A DNA stretch of 5,407 nt from Actinomycetota bacterium. GTDB taxonomy: Bacteria > Actinomycetota > Actinomycetes > Nanopelagicales > Nanopelagicaceae. The position numbers and the translations under genes were made by a program. The stretch is from NCBI GenBank assembly GCA_009698295.1, contig WLQO01000073.1, positions 1 through 5,407 of the forward strand. Direction: 5' to 3'. This document shows positions 1 to 4,727 of the stretch, piece by piece (position 1 is the stretch's first letter; each line of letters opens with the position of its first letter). The notes under the pieces were generated by a model that was not told where the DNA came from, did no database searches, and saw only the letters and a list, made by a program, of their open reading frames with translations.

Positions 1-846
1 AAACTCTGCAAGACAAGCGTGCACGATAGTGCGAAATGCGCGTTGTGAACCATCGCTAATTTTAATTGCAAATGCGCGACCATCTGACAGCGAAGTTACA
101 TTTACTGCCTCAGCGCCATCTTTCATAAATAAACCAGGCACTTGCTGCATCATCTCTGTGTTGTGGCGACCAAAGCCACCTACCATTTCTGGAACTGCGC
201 GAGCTGCAGCTATTACGGATTGATGAACTGGATCTTTAGAAACTGTTGCTGCGTGAACGATTCGGGCGATTCCTATTAACGAAATTAAAAATAGCGGGGC
301 GCCACATCCATCAGTTGAAGTTAGCGTAATTTTTTCTCCCGACAAATCTTCAAGTTCTTTCTTAATAGCCACTTGTAGCGGATGGTCTTGATCCAAATAG
401 TTCGCAATTGGCCAACCATTGACTACGCAAGTTGCCAACATTGCAGAATGCTTTCCGCTGCAATTCATTGCGATTCGAGCTGGCGGCTTATCTCCCCAAG
501 CAAGTTTTTCAGCCTCACCAATTGGGCGATCCAAGGCGCACTGCAGCGCACTTTCATCTAAACCAACTGATGCCAAAATTTCACGAGCGCCATCCATGTG
601 CATATCGCCCCCAGAATGGCTTGCTTGGGCCAGTGCCAATAAACGTGGCTCTAAAACTAATCCGTTGCGTACCATCGCAGAAGCCTGTCCGCATTTAATA
701 GCAGAGCGTGGAAATACCTTTGTGTCGACATCACCGAGTGTTTTAAAGATTGTGCCATCGGCATTTAACATTGCTAAGAAACCACGGTGTTCGGATTCAA
801 CAACTCCATCGCGTACATACTCGGCTAAGACTGCATCGTTAAACAT
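1..846 (-). CDS. L-asparaginase, type II / ReAV-like family (PF06089), C-terminus cut by window edge
   Basis: This protein is predicted to hydrolyse L-asparagine to aspartate and ammonia in the cytoplasm. The frame is open from the ATG at 844-846 to the left edge, giving 282 residues; the family runs to roughly 310-370, so a short C-terminal piece is missing. I translated it by hand and see the hallmarks of the Rhizobium etli ReAV class rather than the E. coli AnsA/AnsB class: an S-x-x-K tandem at Ser48 and Lys51 within RSAIKCGQA, a second serine at Ser78 in HSGG, the C-S-G-K motif at Cys129 to Lys132, a second cysteine at Cys181 in DGCGAP, and a lysine at Lys242 in the K-D-G-A-E motif. By family knowledge these are the two Ser-Lys pairs and the metal-site Cys/Lys/Cys residues. 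Ser48 and Lys51 fall at the same numbers as in ReAV, supporting this start. A Shine-Dalgarno (GAAGGAT) lies 4 bases upstream. It follows the nitrobindin gene by 32 bases and is probably the last visible gene of the same transcript. Confidence 0.9.
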   Translation of the reverse strand, partial: MFNDAVLAEYVRDGVVESEHRGFLAMLNADGTIFKTLGDVDTKVFPRSAIKCGQASAMVRNGLVLEPRLLALAQASHSGGDMHMDGAREILASVGLDESALQCALDRPIGEAEKLAWGDKPPARIAMNCSGKHSAMLATCVVNGWPIANYLDQDHPLQVAIKKELEDLSGEKITLTSTDGCGAPLFLISLIGIARIVHAATVSKDPVHQSVIAAARAVPEMVGGFGRHNTEMMQQVPGLFMKDGAEAVNVTSLSDGRAFAIKISDGSQRAFRTIVHACLAEF

Positions 847-878
847 TTTTATCCTTCGCTCTTGTTAATTAGTTGGTA

Positions 879-1379
879 TTAATCGGATTGGCGTTCTAGT
901 GATGACCAGATATGTGCTTGTAACTCTTGACCTTCTGCAGCCATGTCATAAGCGAAGAAGAGTTCGCCTGCAACTAAACCATATAAACGTACGCCGGCTG
1001 TGACTATCTTCGCCGACGGAGCAGAGTAACCCTGATCCATTACTAATTGAATCTTTGGACCATCAAACTGTCCAACCCATCCTTCAGATATTCCTGTGTT
1101 ATGCGAGATAACAACTTCCAAAACATTGTTGGGTTTAACGCGCCAGAAACCAGTTTCTGAACCAGCCGGGCGAATAATTTCGCCATCTTTATCGATGATC
1201 CAAGAACGTGAGTAATAATTTAGAAAAGGGCGCCCGTCATGATTAAAGACAACTTCATGCGCATATTCAAAGCTCTCAATCGTTGGGTAATCCCCACGAC
1301 CTTTTCCGCGCCAGGTGCCGACCATCCATGCAAGTGGATTTAAATCAGGGTGTAGACCTTCTGGAATTGTAAAGACCAC
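879..1379 (-). CDS. Nitrobindin-like heme-binding beta-barrel protein (THAP4/FABP-like, DUF1794)
   Basis: This is a 166-residue cytosolic beta-barrel of the nitrobindin family, whose bacterial members bind ferric heme and react with nitric oxide or isomerise peroxynitrite. The N-terminal signature G-x-W-x-G-x-G-x-G-x-YP-x-I is complete at residues 21-34. The family's distal C-terminal helix keeps a histidine, His156 in LQAHIWSSLER, at the position expected for the heme axial ligand (His155 in M. tuberculosis Rv2717c by recall). Length and motif order also match Rv0813c, which sits in the equivalent mycobacterial neighbourhood. The start is GTG, preceded immediately by an in-frame TAA that is also the stop of the small upstream ORF, so no longer start exists. 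A GAAGGGG Shine-Dalgarno lies about 10 bases upstream, inside that ORF. Heme binding is inferred from the motifs; some family members do not hold heme firmly. Confidence 0.9.
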   Translation of the reverse strand: MVFTIPEGLHPDLNPLAWMVGTWRGKGRGDYPTIESFEYAHEVVFNHDGRPFLNYYSRSWIIDKDGEIIRPAGSETGFWRVKPNNVLEVVISHNTGISEGWVGQFDGPKIQLVMDQGYSAPSAKIVTAGVRLYGLVAGELFFAYDMAAEGQELQAHIWSSLERQSD

Positions 1380-1514
1380 TTAGAGTCTGCCCCTTCGATA
1401 TGTGCGCGAATCGCGCGCTTGAGATTCGCGACGACCACGAAATCCGTAAATCACCAATGCAACGCCAATTAATAAAGAAATAACTCCGAGAATAACGGCG
1501 CTAGCGATTTCCAC
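1380..1514 (-). CDS. Small single-pass membrane protein, 44 residues, unknown function
   Basis: This short ORF starts at GTG and ends in a TAA that touches the GTG of the nitrobindin gene. Residues 4-25 form one hydrophobic helix (ASAVILGVISLLIGVALVIY), followed by a strongly basic tail of about 19 residues with nine arginines. That is the classic pattern of a single-pass protein with its positive tail in the cytoplasm. An in-frame TAG lies just upstream and no ATG is available, so GTG is the only reasonable start. There is no Shine-Dalgarno, but a TAGTAT hexamer sits 6 bases before the GTG, consistent with a leaderless transcript. I recognise no family. The tight junction with nitrobindin argues for translational coupling. 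It is too short for strong coding statistics, so the call rests on membrane-protein character and exact packing. Confidence 0.65.
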   Translation of the reverse strand: MEIASAVILGVISLLIGVALVIYGFRGRRESQARDSRTYRRGRL

Positions 1515-1520
1515 ACCGTA

Positions 1521-1526
1521 ATACTA
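1521..1526 (-). promoter_or_regulatory. Possible -10 box for leaderless start of the 44-residue ORF
   Basis: On the minus strand the hexamer is TAGTAT, fitting the actinobacterial TANNNT consensus, and it ends 6 bases before the GTG at 1514. That spacing would put the transcript start at or next to the start codon. No convincing -35 element is seen 16-18 bases further upstream. This would be an internal promoter for the nitrobindin and asparaginase genes. Confidence 0.35.
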
Positions 1527-1531
1527 AGGCT

Positions 1532-1606
1532 TTAAAGCTTAGTTACCGCCCACATGATCGCCAGCATTGCTAGCGCCACAATTAAGCCTTGTGCAATCGT
1601 GGCCAT
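1532..1606 (-). CDS. Tiny hydrophobic peptide, 24 residues, putative membrane micropeptide
   Basis: The ORF begins with an ATG directly abutting the TAA of ygfZ and encodes 24 residues. It reads MATIAQG, then an almost unbroken hydrophobic stretch (residues 8-21, LIVALAMLAIMWAV), and ends T-K-L. It is just long enough for one transmembrane helix. There is no Shine-Dalgarno of its own, so translation would depend on re-initiation after ygfZ. It ends 17 bases before the next small ORF, which is also a membrane protein. I know no family for it. Chance ORFs of this length are common, so the support is the abutting start, the coherent hydrophobicity and the position in a packed operon that otherwise leaves no such gaps. 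Confidence 0.45.
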   Translation of the reverse strand: MATIAQGLIVALAMLAIMWAVTKL

Positions 1607-2512
1607 TTATGCCGGAACAATCACTTGTTGTGAGGCGGCCACGTCTTCAACGGTCAACTGCGCATCAATCGCAGTTGTGCGCTTAACAACGGCTAATGCG
1701 ATTGGGCCAAGTTCAAAATGGCGCGCAACTGTGCCGAGAAAACCAACTTTTACATCACCGTTCATGACGGCAGTACCTGGTGCGGGCATTACTACTTGGC
1801 TGCCATCTAAATGCAACATAACCAAGCGGCGAGGTGGATTGCCGAGATTAAATATCTTCGCCACAGTTTCTTGACCACGATAACAACCCTTATTCATATG
1901 TACTGATTTATTCAGTACGCCAAGTTCGTTAGGGATTGATTTGTGATCAGTATCGAATCCAATACGTGGGCGTCCTGCAGCAACACGTTCTGCATCAAGA
2001 GCCCAAGTACCAACTTGCATTGCGGTCGCTCCGAAAGTTTCCTGCATCTCTTTTAACTCGGCGCGCGGAACCAAGGCAAATGGCCCGCCAATATCATTTG
2101 CAACACCTGGTGCGCGCAATACAACAAATTCACTTGAAGCATCGCGCACATCAACGCGCAACATAAATTTCATCTTCTGCAAGTATGTAATTAAATTTTC
2201 AATATACCCCGGATCAAGAACTAGCCAAGTGGTTTCACCATCATCGACTAAATTAAATTGGTACTCAACATGGCCTTGCGGATCCAAGATCAGCGCTGAA
2301 GACCATTGGCCAACACCGAGTTCGGAAAGATGTTGGGTGGTTAAATCGTGTAACCACTTCAGGCGATCTACACCAGAGACTGCAATGATATTTAGATGAG
2401 AAAGATCAGCCCAGGCTTTACCTTCAAGCAACGCTTTCTGTTCTTTATTGGGTTCACCAAAATGCCAAATGGCGCCTTTATCGACGCCATCTTCTACTAA
2501 TACTGCAGTCAT
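1607..2512 (-). CDS. ygfZ: YgfZ-family folate-binding protein (GcvT-like), Fe-S cluster maintenance
   Basis: This 301-residue cytosolic protein belongs to the YgfZ/IBA57 family, which resembles the aminomethyltransferase GcvT, binds folate and supports assembly or repair of certain Fe-S enzymes. The family signature K-G-C-Y-x-G-Q-E is intact at residues 208-215, with the essential cysteine at Cys210. N-terminal features also fit: L-S-H-L near residue 37, then SGVDRLKWLHDLTTQ (about 46-60), the usual folate-domain pattern. The C-terminal barrel follows the signature from about residue 226. The ATG lies 2 bases after the fur stop and has no strong ribosome-binding site, so translational coupling is likely. 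The orthologous gene in M. tuberculosis (Rv0811c) lies in the same neighbourhood. Next to a sulfurtransferase and a metalloregulator, an Fe-S role is a natural fit. Confidence 0.93.
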   Translation of the reverse strand: MTAVLVEDGVDKGAIWHFGEPNKEQKALLEGKAWADLSHLNIIAVSGVDRLKWLHDLTTQHLSELGVGQWSSALILDPQGHVEYQFNLVDDGETTWLVLDPGYIENLITYLQKMKFMLRVDVRDASSEFVVLRAPGVANDIGGPFALVPRAELKEMQETFGATAMQVGTWALDAERVAAGRPRIGFDTDHKSIPNELGVLNKSVHMNKGCYRGQETVAKIFNLGNPPRRLVMLHLDGSQVVMPAPGTAVMNGDVKVGFLGTVARHFELGPIALAVVKRTTAIDAQLTVEDVAASQQVIVPA

Positions 2513-2514
2513 AT

Positions 2515-2922
2515 TTACTTAACGCACGCCGCGCATAGCCCATAAACTGCAAAGTGAGTGACATCTGTTTTAAATCCATAATCATCGGCTAGGTTTTGTA
2601 CAAAGTTTGCCGCCGCGTTAATTGGCGCATCTCCAACAGATCCACAATCACTGCAAACCAAATGTAAATGTGTGAGCTCTTCGGCTGCGTGATAAGTGGC
2701 TCCACCATGACCAAGGTGCGTATGTTGCACAAGGCCGACATTTTCAAGTGTTTCTAGGTTGCGATAGACAGTTGAAAGATTGATTCCGGGATGAGTTGCT
2801 CGAACTTTTTCAGCAACTTCTTCTGGTGTGGCATGGCCAAGTTCGCGCACTGCAGATAAAACTAGTTCGCGCTGTGGCGTTAAGCGCAAGCCTTTATCGC
2901 GGAGTTCGTGTTTATCAGCCAT
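2515..2922 (-). CDS. Fur-family metalloregulator, Nur-like (nickel/iron-type)
   Basis: This 135-residue protein is a dimeric DNA-binding repressor of the Fur family. The winged helix occupies about residues 1-75, with recognition-helix residues INLSTVYRNLETLE at 47-60. The structural zinc site has two CxxC pairs, Cys90/Cys93 and Cys130/Cys133. Sensor histidines include His30, His67, His69, His85, His87 and His123. By recall of Streptomyces coelicolor Nur, whose Ni site is His70, His72 and His126, the offset of three residues puts His67, His69 and His123 at the same places; the fragment V-x-H-x-HLGHG also matches Nur better than classical Fur or Zur. One Nur M-site histidine (His86) is replaced by Leu83, so metal preference is uncertain. 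A Shine-Dalgarno (GGTAGGAT) lies 6 bases before the ATG. It sits 15 bases after DUF1416 and is nearly coupled to ygfZ. Confidence 0.92.
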   Translation of the reverse strand: MADKHELRDKGLRLTPQRELVLSAVRELGHATPEEVAEKVRATHPGINLSTVYRNLETLENVGLVQHTHLGHGGATYHAAEELTHLHLVCSDCGSVGDAPINAAANFVQNLADDYGFKTDVTHFAVYGLCAACVK

Positions 2923-2929
2923 GGGTCAA

Positions 2930-2936
2930 TCCTACC
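2930..2936 (-). promoter_or_regulatory. Ribosome-binding site of the Fur-family gene
   Basis: On the minus strand GGTAGGA lies in the 15-base gap between the DUF1416 stop and the fur ATG. It fixes the fur start at 2922. It is one of the few clear internal Shine-Dalgarnos in the operon and suggests that fur is translated independently of the upstream genes. Confidence 0.6.
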
Positions 2937-2937
2937 T

Positions 2938-3258
2938 TTAAAGTGAAATGACGATATCTGCGGCAACGCCTTGCGCTGCAGTCACGCGCTGCTCTACGCG
3001 CGCACCTGGTGCTTGAACTACGAGAGTCCAAACGCCAGGGGCGGCGAAGAAACGAAACTGTCCTTGCAAATTAGTTGGAAGTTCTGCGGTGAATTCTCCG
3101 TCGCGATCTAGCAATCTGACATGTGCGTTACCGACTGGAGTTCCGTTAGGTACTCCATCGTCCCCGTCCCTGAGAACAACACCTTGGATGATTGTTTGTG
3201 TTGTAACGTCAATGCCATCGAGTGATGGACCGCCAGGAGTTGCACCGCAAGTCTTCAA
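2938..3258 (-). CDS. DUF1416 protein (SseC-like), partner of CysA2-type sulfurtransferase
   Basis: This 106-residue protein matches the DUF1416 family, known in mycobacteria as SseC (Rv0814c) and always found beside the CysA2 sulfurtransferase. The diagnostic core is present: A-x-VRLLDRDGEFTAELPT (residues 46-62) and GQFRFFAAPGVWTL (66-79). The pattern suggests a small beta-sandwich of the carboxypeptidase-regulatory type. The N-terminus reads M-K-T-C-G-A; by recall, Streptomyces homologues begin M-C-G-A, so the cysteine is family-conserved. The start is TTG, one base after the sulfurtransferase stop. An in-frame TAG lies 15 bases upstream and no ATG or GTG precedes the conserved cysteine, so TTG is essentially forced. 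No Shine-Dalgarno is seen, so translation probably depends on coupling. Biochemical function is unknown; a role in accepting or handing on sulfane sulfur is inference only. Confidence 0.88.
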   Translation of the reverse strand: MKTCGATPGGPSLDGIDVTTQTIIQGVVLRDGDDGVPNGTPVGNAHVRLLDRDGEFTAELPTNLQGQFRFFAAPGVWTLVVQAPGARVEQRVTAAQGVAADIVISL

Positions 3259-3259
3259 C

Positions 3260-4093
3260 TTATGCGCCTACAGCTACTGGTACACCAACGAGTGAACCGT
3301 ATTCAGTCCATGACCCGTCGTAATTCTTAACGTTTGCCACGCCAAGAAGTTCGTGAAGCACAAACCAAGAGAACGCAGAACGTTCTCCAATACGGCAATA
3401 CGCGATGGTGTCTTTTGCAAGATCAACACCGGCACCGACGTAAAGCTCCTTTAACTCAGCATCTGTTTTAAATGTTCCATCTTCATTTGCTGCTTTTGAC
3501 CAAGGAATGTTCTTTGCAGTTGGGATATGTCCCTTGATCTGACCTTGTTCTTGTGGCAAGTGAGCTGGTGCTGCAAGCTCGCCGCTAAATTCAGCAGGAG
3601 AGCGCACATCGACTATATTTAATTTGCCGATTGCTGCAATAACCTCATCGCGGTATGCGCGAATTGAATTATCGCGATCCTTGGCAACATAACGAGTTGC
3701 AGTGCGAGTTGGAACTTCAGTTACGAATGGGCGCGCATCGAGTTCCCAGCGCTTGCGACCACCGTCGAGTAAACGAACATCTTGGTGTCCGTAAACCTTG
3801 AAATACCAAAAGGCGTACGTAGCAAACCAATTGTTATTGCCGCCATACAAGATCACTGTTGAGTCATTTGAGATGCCTGACTTTGAAAGCAGGGCTTCAA
3901 ACTTCTCCTTTGAGATCAGATCGCGGATCAAGCCATCTTGCAGATCATCACGCCAATGGAATGTGATCGCGTTTTCGATATGGCCTTGCTCGTACAAAGT
4001 GGTGTCTTCATCGACCTCTACGATTACAACCTTTGGATTTTTGATATTTTCAGCAACCCAATCGGCGCTGACTAGCGATGTTTCACGTGACAT
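3260..4093 (-). CDS. Two-domain sulfurtransferase (rhodanese; CysA2/SseA type)
   Basis: This 277-residue cytosolic enzyme transfers sulfane sulfur from thiosulfate or 3-mercaptopyruvate to an acceptor through a cysteine persulfide. The N-terminal rhodanese domain (about 8-125) is inactive: its loop reads YGGNNNWFATYAFW, with no cysteine. The C-terminal domain (about 145-275) has D-V-R-S-P-x-E-F at 162-169, GHIPTAKNIPW at 188-198 and the active loop CRIGER at 233-238. Cys233 is the only cysteine in the protein. CRIGERS is the loop of the actinobacterial CysA2 group (M. tuberculosis Rv0815c by recall). Substrate preference cannot be settled from the loop, since it differs from both the classical TST (CRKGVT) and MST (CGSGVT) forms. 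The start is well fixed by a strong Shine-Dalgarno (AAGGAGAG). It follows DUF4395 by 21 bases and is coupled to DUF1416 downstream. Confidence 0.95.
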   Translation of the reverse strand: MSRETSLVSADWVAENIKNPKVVIVEVDEDTTLYEQGHIENAITFHWRDDLQDGLIRDLISKEKFEALLSKSGISNDSTVILYGGNNNWFATYAFWYFKVYGHQDVRLLDGGRKRWELDARPFVTEVPTRTATRYVAKDRDNSIRAYRDEVIAAIGKLNIVDVRSPAEFSGELAAPAHLPQEQGQIKGHIPTAKNIPWSKAANEDGTFKTDAELKELYVGAGVDLAKDTIAYCRIGERSAFSWFVLHELLGVANVKNYDGSWTEYGSLVGVPVAVGA

Positions 4094-4096
4094 TTT

Positions 4097-4104
4097 CTCT
4101 CCTT
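4097..4104 (-). promoter_or_regulatory. Strong Shine-Dalgarno for the sulfurtransferase
   Basis: On the minus strand AAGGAGAG ends 3 bases before the ATG, with AAGGAG itself about 5 bases away. It is the best ribosome-binding site in the window and implies that the sulfurtransferase is the most heavily translated gene of its operon. Confidence 0.7.
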
Positions 4105-4114
4105 ATTATTTGAA

Positions 4115-4534
4115 TTATTTGGCTGAACGAGTACGCAAGATGAGCAAATACATCTGGCAACCCAGGCAGAAATTAAATGCCGCATTTAAGAACGCGGCAG
4201 CAAGTGCAAACCCAACTGCAACTGTGAATACCCCACCGGCACCAGTTACAGAAGCGATCAAAGCAACGAGTGCGAAAATTAAGCCAACCGCTTGTGCAAA
4301 TTGTGGCGGGCGAACATCTTCGAAAGTTACTGTTGACTTTAAACGTGGCTTAATAAACTTTTTAAAGATAAGCGCATATGGAGTGAACTGCGGTCCACGC
4401 AGAGCACCAATAGCAAAGACAACTGCTTGAAAAGCAATCACCCAAACACTTGATGTCACAAGCGCAGTTGCTAAGACAACTGTTGTGATTACCGCAGACC
4501 AACGCGGTCCTCTTGCATCTATCGATACTGTCAT
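4115..4534 (-). CDS. DUF4395 integral membrane protein with C-terminal CxxC
   Basis: This 139-residue protein matches the DUF4395 family, whose members begin with I-D-A-R-G-P-R-x-S-A and commonly sit beside sulfurtransferase and thioredoxin genes in actinobacteria. Two hydrophobic segments lie at about 13-45 (one long or two close helices), followed by a basic loop with KPRLKSTVTFEDVRPPQFAQ (about 62-81), then two more at about 82-98 and 101-122. The C-terminal region carries F-C-L-G-C-Q-M-Y, a CxxC at Cys123 and Cys126 near the end of the last helix, followed by a basic tail. The frame stays open to a GTG at 4594, but I place the start at the ATG at 4534: it begins the conserved family motif and has a GAAGGA Shine-Dalgarno 6 bases upstream, whereas the extension overlaps the leader peptide ORF. 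Function is unknown; quinone- or thiol-linked redox partnership or sulfur-compound transport are possible. Confidence 0.88.
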   Translation of the reverse strand: MTVSIDARGPRWSAVITTVVLATALVTSSVWVIAFQAVVFAIGALRGPQFTPYALIFKKFIKPRLKSTVTFEDVRPPQFAQAVGLIFALVALIASVTGAGGVFTVAVGFALAAAFLNAAFNFCLGCQMYLLILRTRSAK

Positions 4535-4540
4535 TTTATT

Positions 4541-4546
4541 TCCTTC
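4541..4546 (-). promoter_or_regulatory. Shine-Dalgarno that sets the DUF4395 start
   Basis: GAAGGA on the minus strand ends 6 bases before the ATG at 4534. Its first two bases are also the end of TAAGCGA (4545-4551), which is perfectly complementary to TCGCTTA inside the leader ORF (4606-4612). Partial hiding of this site in a hairpin is therefore possible. Confidence 0.6.
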
Positions 4547-4581
4547 GCTTATGAGTCGTTTATTAGTTTTGAAATTGCAAA

Positions 4582-4665
4582 CTAAGCACGACACATAGCG
4601 CCAGTTAAGCGACCGTAATCAAGCACACGGCGCTTTGTGAAGTAACTGGTTTCGATGCTAAGCAT
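4582..4665 (-). CDS. Cysteine-containing leader peptide (27 residues), putative attenuator upORF
   Basis: This 27-codon ORF lies 47 bases upstream of DUF4395, at the head of the sulfurtransferase operon. It begins MLSIETSYFTK and ends RRVLDYGRLTGAMCRA. The second half matches, by recall, a pattern shared by short leader peptides upstream of sulfur-assimilation genes in actinobacteria: R-R-x-V-D, then R, two or three residues on A-x-C, and a short tail. Mycobacterial cysteine-containing leaderless upORFs are known to work as cysteine-responsive attenuators of the downstream operon. Here the single cysteine codon (TGT) is the third sense codon from the stop. There is no Shine-Dalgarno, but a TATTCT hexamer ends 6 bases before the ATG, fitting leaderless translation. 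The ORF contains overlapping inverted repeats. The role as a sensor is inference from position, motif and RNA pairing. Confidence 0.75.
   Translation of the reverse strand: MLSIETSYFTKRRVLDYGRLTGAMCRA
4592..4649 (-). promoter_or_regulatory. Competing inverted repeats inside the leader ORF (candidate attenuator)
   Basis: On the transcript, hairpin A pairs CACAAAGCGCC (4629-4639) with GGCGCTATGTG (4592-4602): 10 of 11 positions match around a 26-base loop. The 3' arm covers the Gly-Ala-Met codons and the first two bases of the Cys codon. Hairpin B pairs CCAGTTA (4643-4649) with TAACTGG (4601-4607), 7 of 7. The arms come in the order B5', A5', B3', A3' and share two bases, so A and B cannot both form as ordinary nested helices. 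A third segment, TCGCTTA (4606-4612), is complementary to TAAGCGA (4545-4551) at the edge of the DUF4395 Shine-Dalgarno. A ribosome paused at the Cys codon would block A. No U-rich terminator follows, so control would be at translation initiation or by Rho. Confidence 0.5.
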
Positions 4666-4671
4666 GGCTAA

Positions 4672-4677
4672 AGAATA
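4672..4677 (-). promoter_or_regulatory. -10 box of the leader peptide / sulfurtransferase operon
   Basis: TATTCT on the minus strand fits TANNNT and is separated by 6 bases (TTAGCC) from the leader ATG, so transcription would start at or near that ATG. A TTGACT hexamer is present at 4683-4688 but lies only 5 bases from the -10, so it is not a partner -35 for this box. No good -35 appears at the usual distance. An alternative pairing of TTGACT with a -10 overlapping the ATG is weaker. Confidence 0.5.
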
Positions 4678-4691
4678 AAGTGAGTCAAGGT

Positions 4692-4720
4692 AAAAGACTA
4701 ATTGCGACTATTTCGCAACT
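4692..4720 (-). terminator. Weak intrinsic terminator after the thioredoxin gene
   Basis: Eight bases after the thioredoxin stop the minus-strand transcript reads AGTTGCGA, a 5-base loop (AATAG), then TCGCAATT: an 8-bp stem with one G-U pair and a perfect 6-bp core. It is followed by AGTCTTTT, a short and interrupted U tract. The stem has only three G-C pairs, so termination would be partial. It separates the thioredoxin gene from the leader-peptide promoter. Confidence 0.5.
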
Positions 4721-4727
4721 GCCGAAA

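Noticed and set aside
419..868. Plus-strand open frame of 149 codons
   Set aside because: Antisense to the asparaginase, whose catalytic motifs are all intact on the minus strand; the product is low-complexity and unlike any family.
1531..1545. AAGCTTTAAAGCCTT near-palindrome as a terminator after the 24-residue ORF
   Set aside because: The stem has almost no loop and no following U tract, and transcription should continue into nitrobindin.
1554..1874. Plus-strand open frame of 106 codons
   Set aside because: Antisense to the 3' end of ygfZ and the small ORFs, with no family resemblance.
3798..4430. Plus-strand open frame of 210 codons
   Set aside because: It lies antisense to the sulfurtransferase and DUF4395, both clear families. 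Its product has no recognisable domain and no ribosome-binding site; it is a by-product of the opposite coding frames.
4535..4594. 20-residue N-terminal extension of DUF4395 from a GTG, containing S-C-L-V-C
   Set aside because: It overlaps the last codons of the leader ORF, precedes the family's conserved start motif, and ignores the good Shine-Dalgarno at 4541-4546.
4667..4688. TTGACT as the -35 of a promoter with a -10 at the leader ATG
   Set aside because: Seventeen bases downstream the hexamer is ATGCTT, a poor -10 that would start transcription inside the leader and remove its ATG; the TATTCT leaderless layout explains more.
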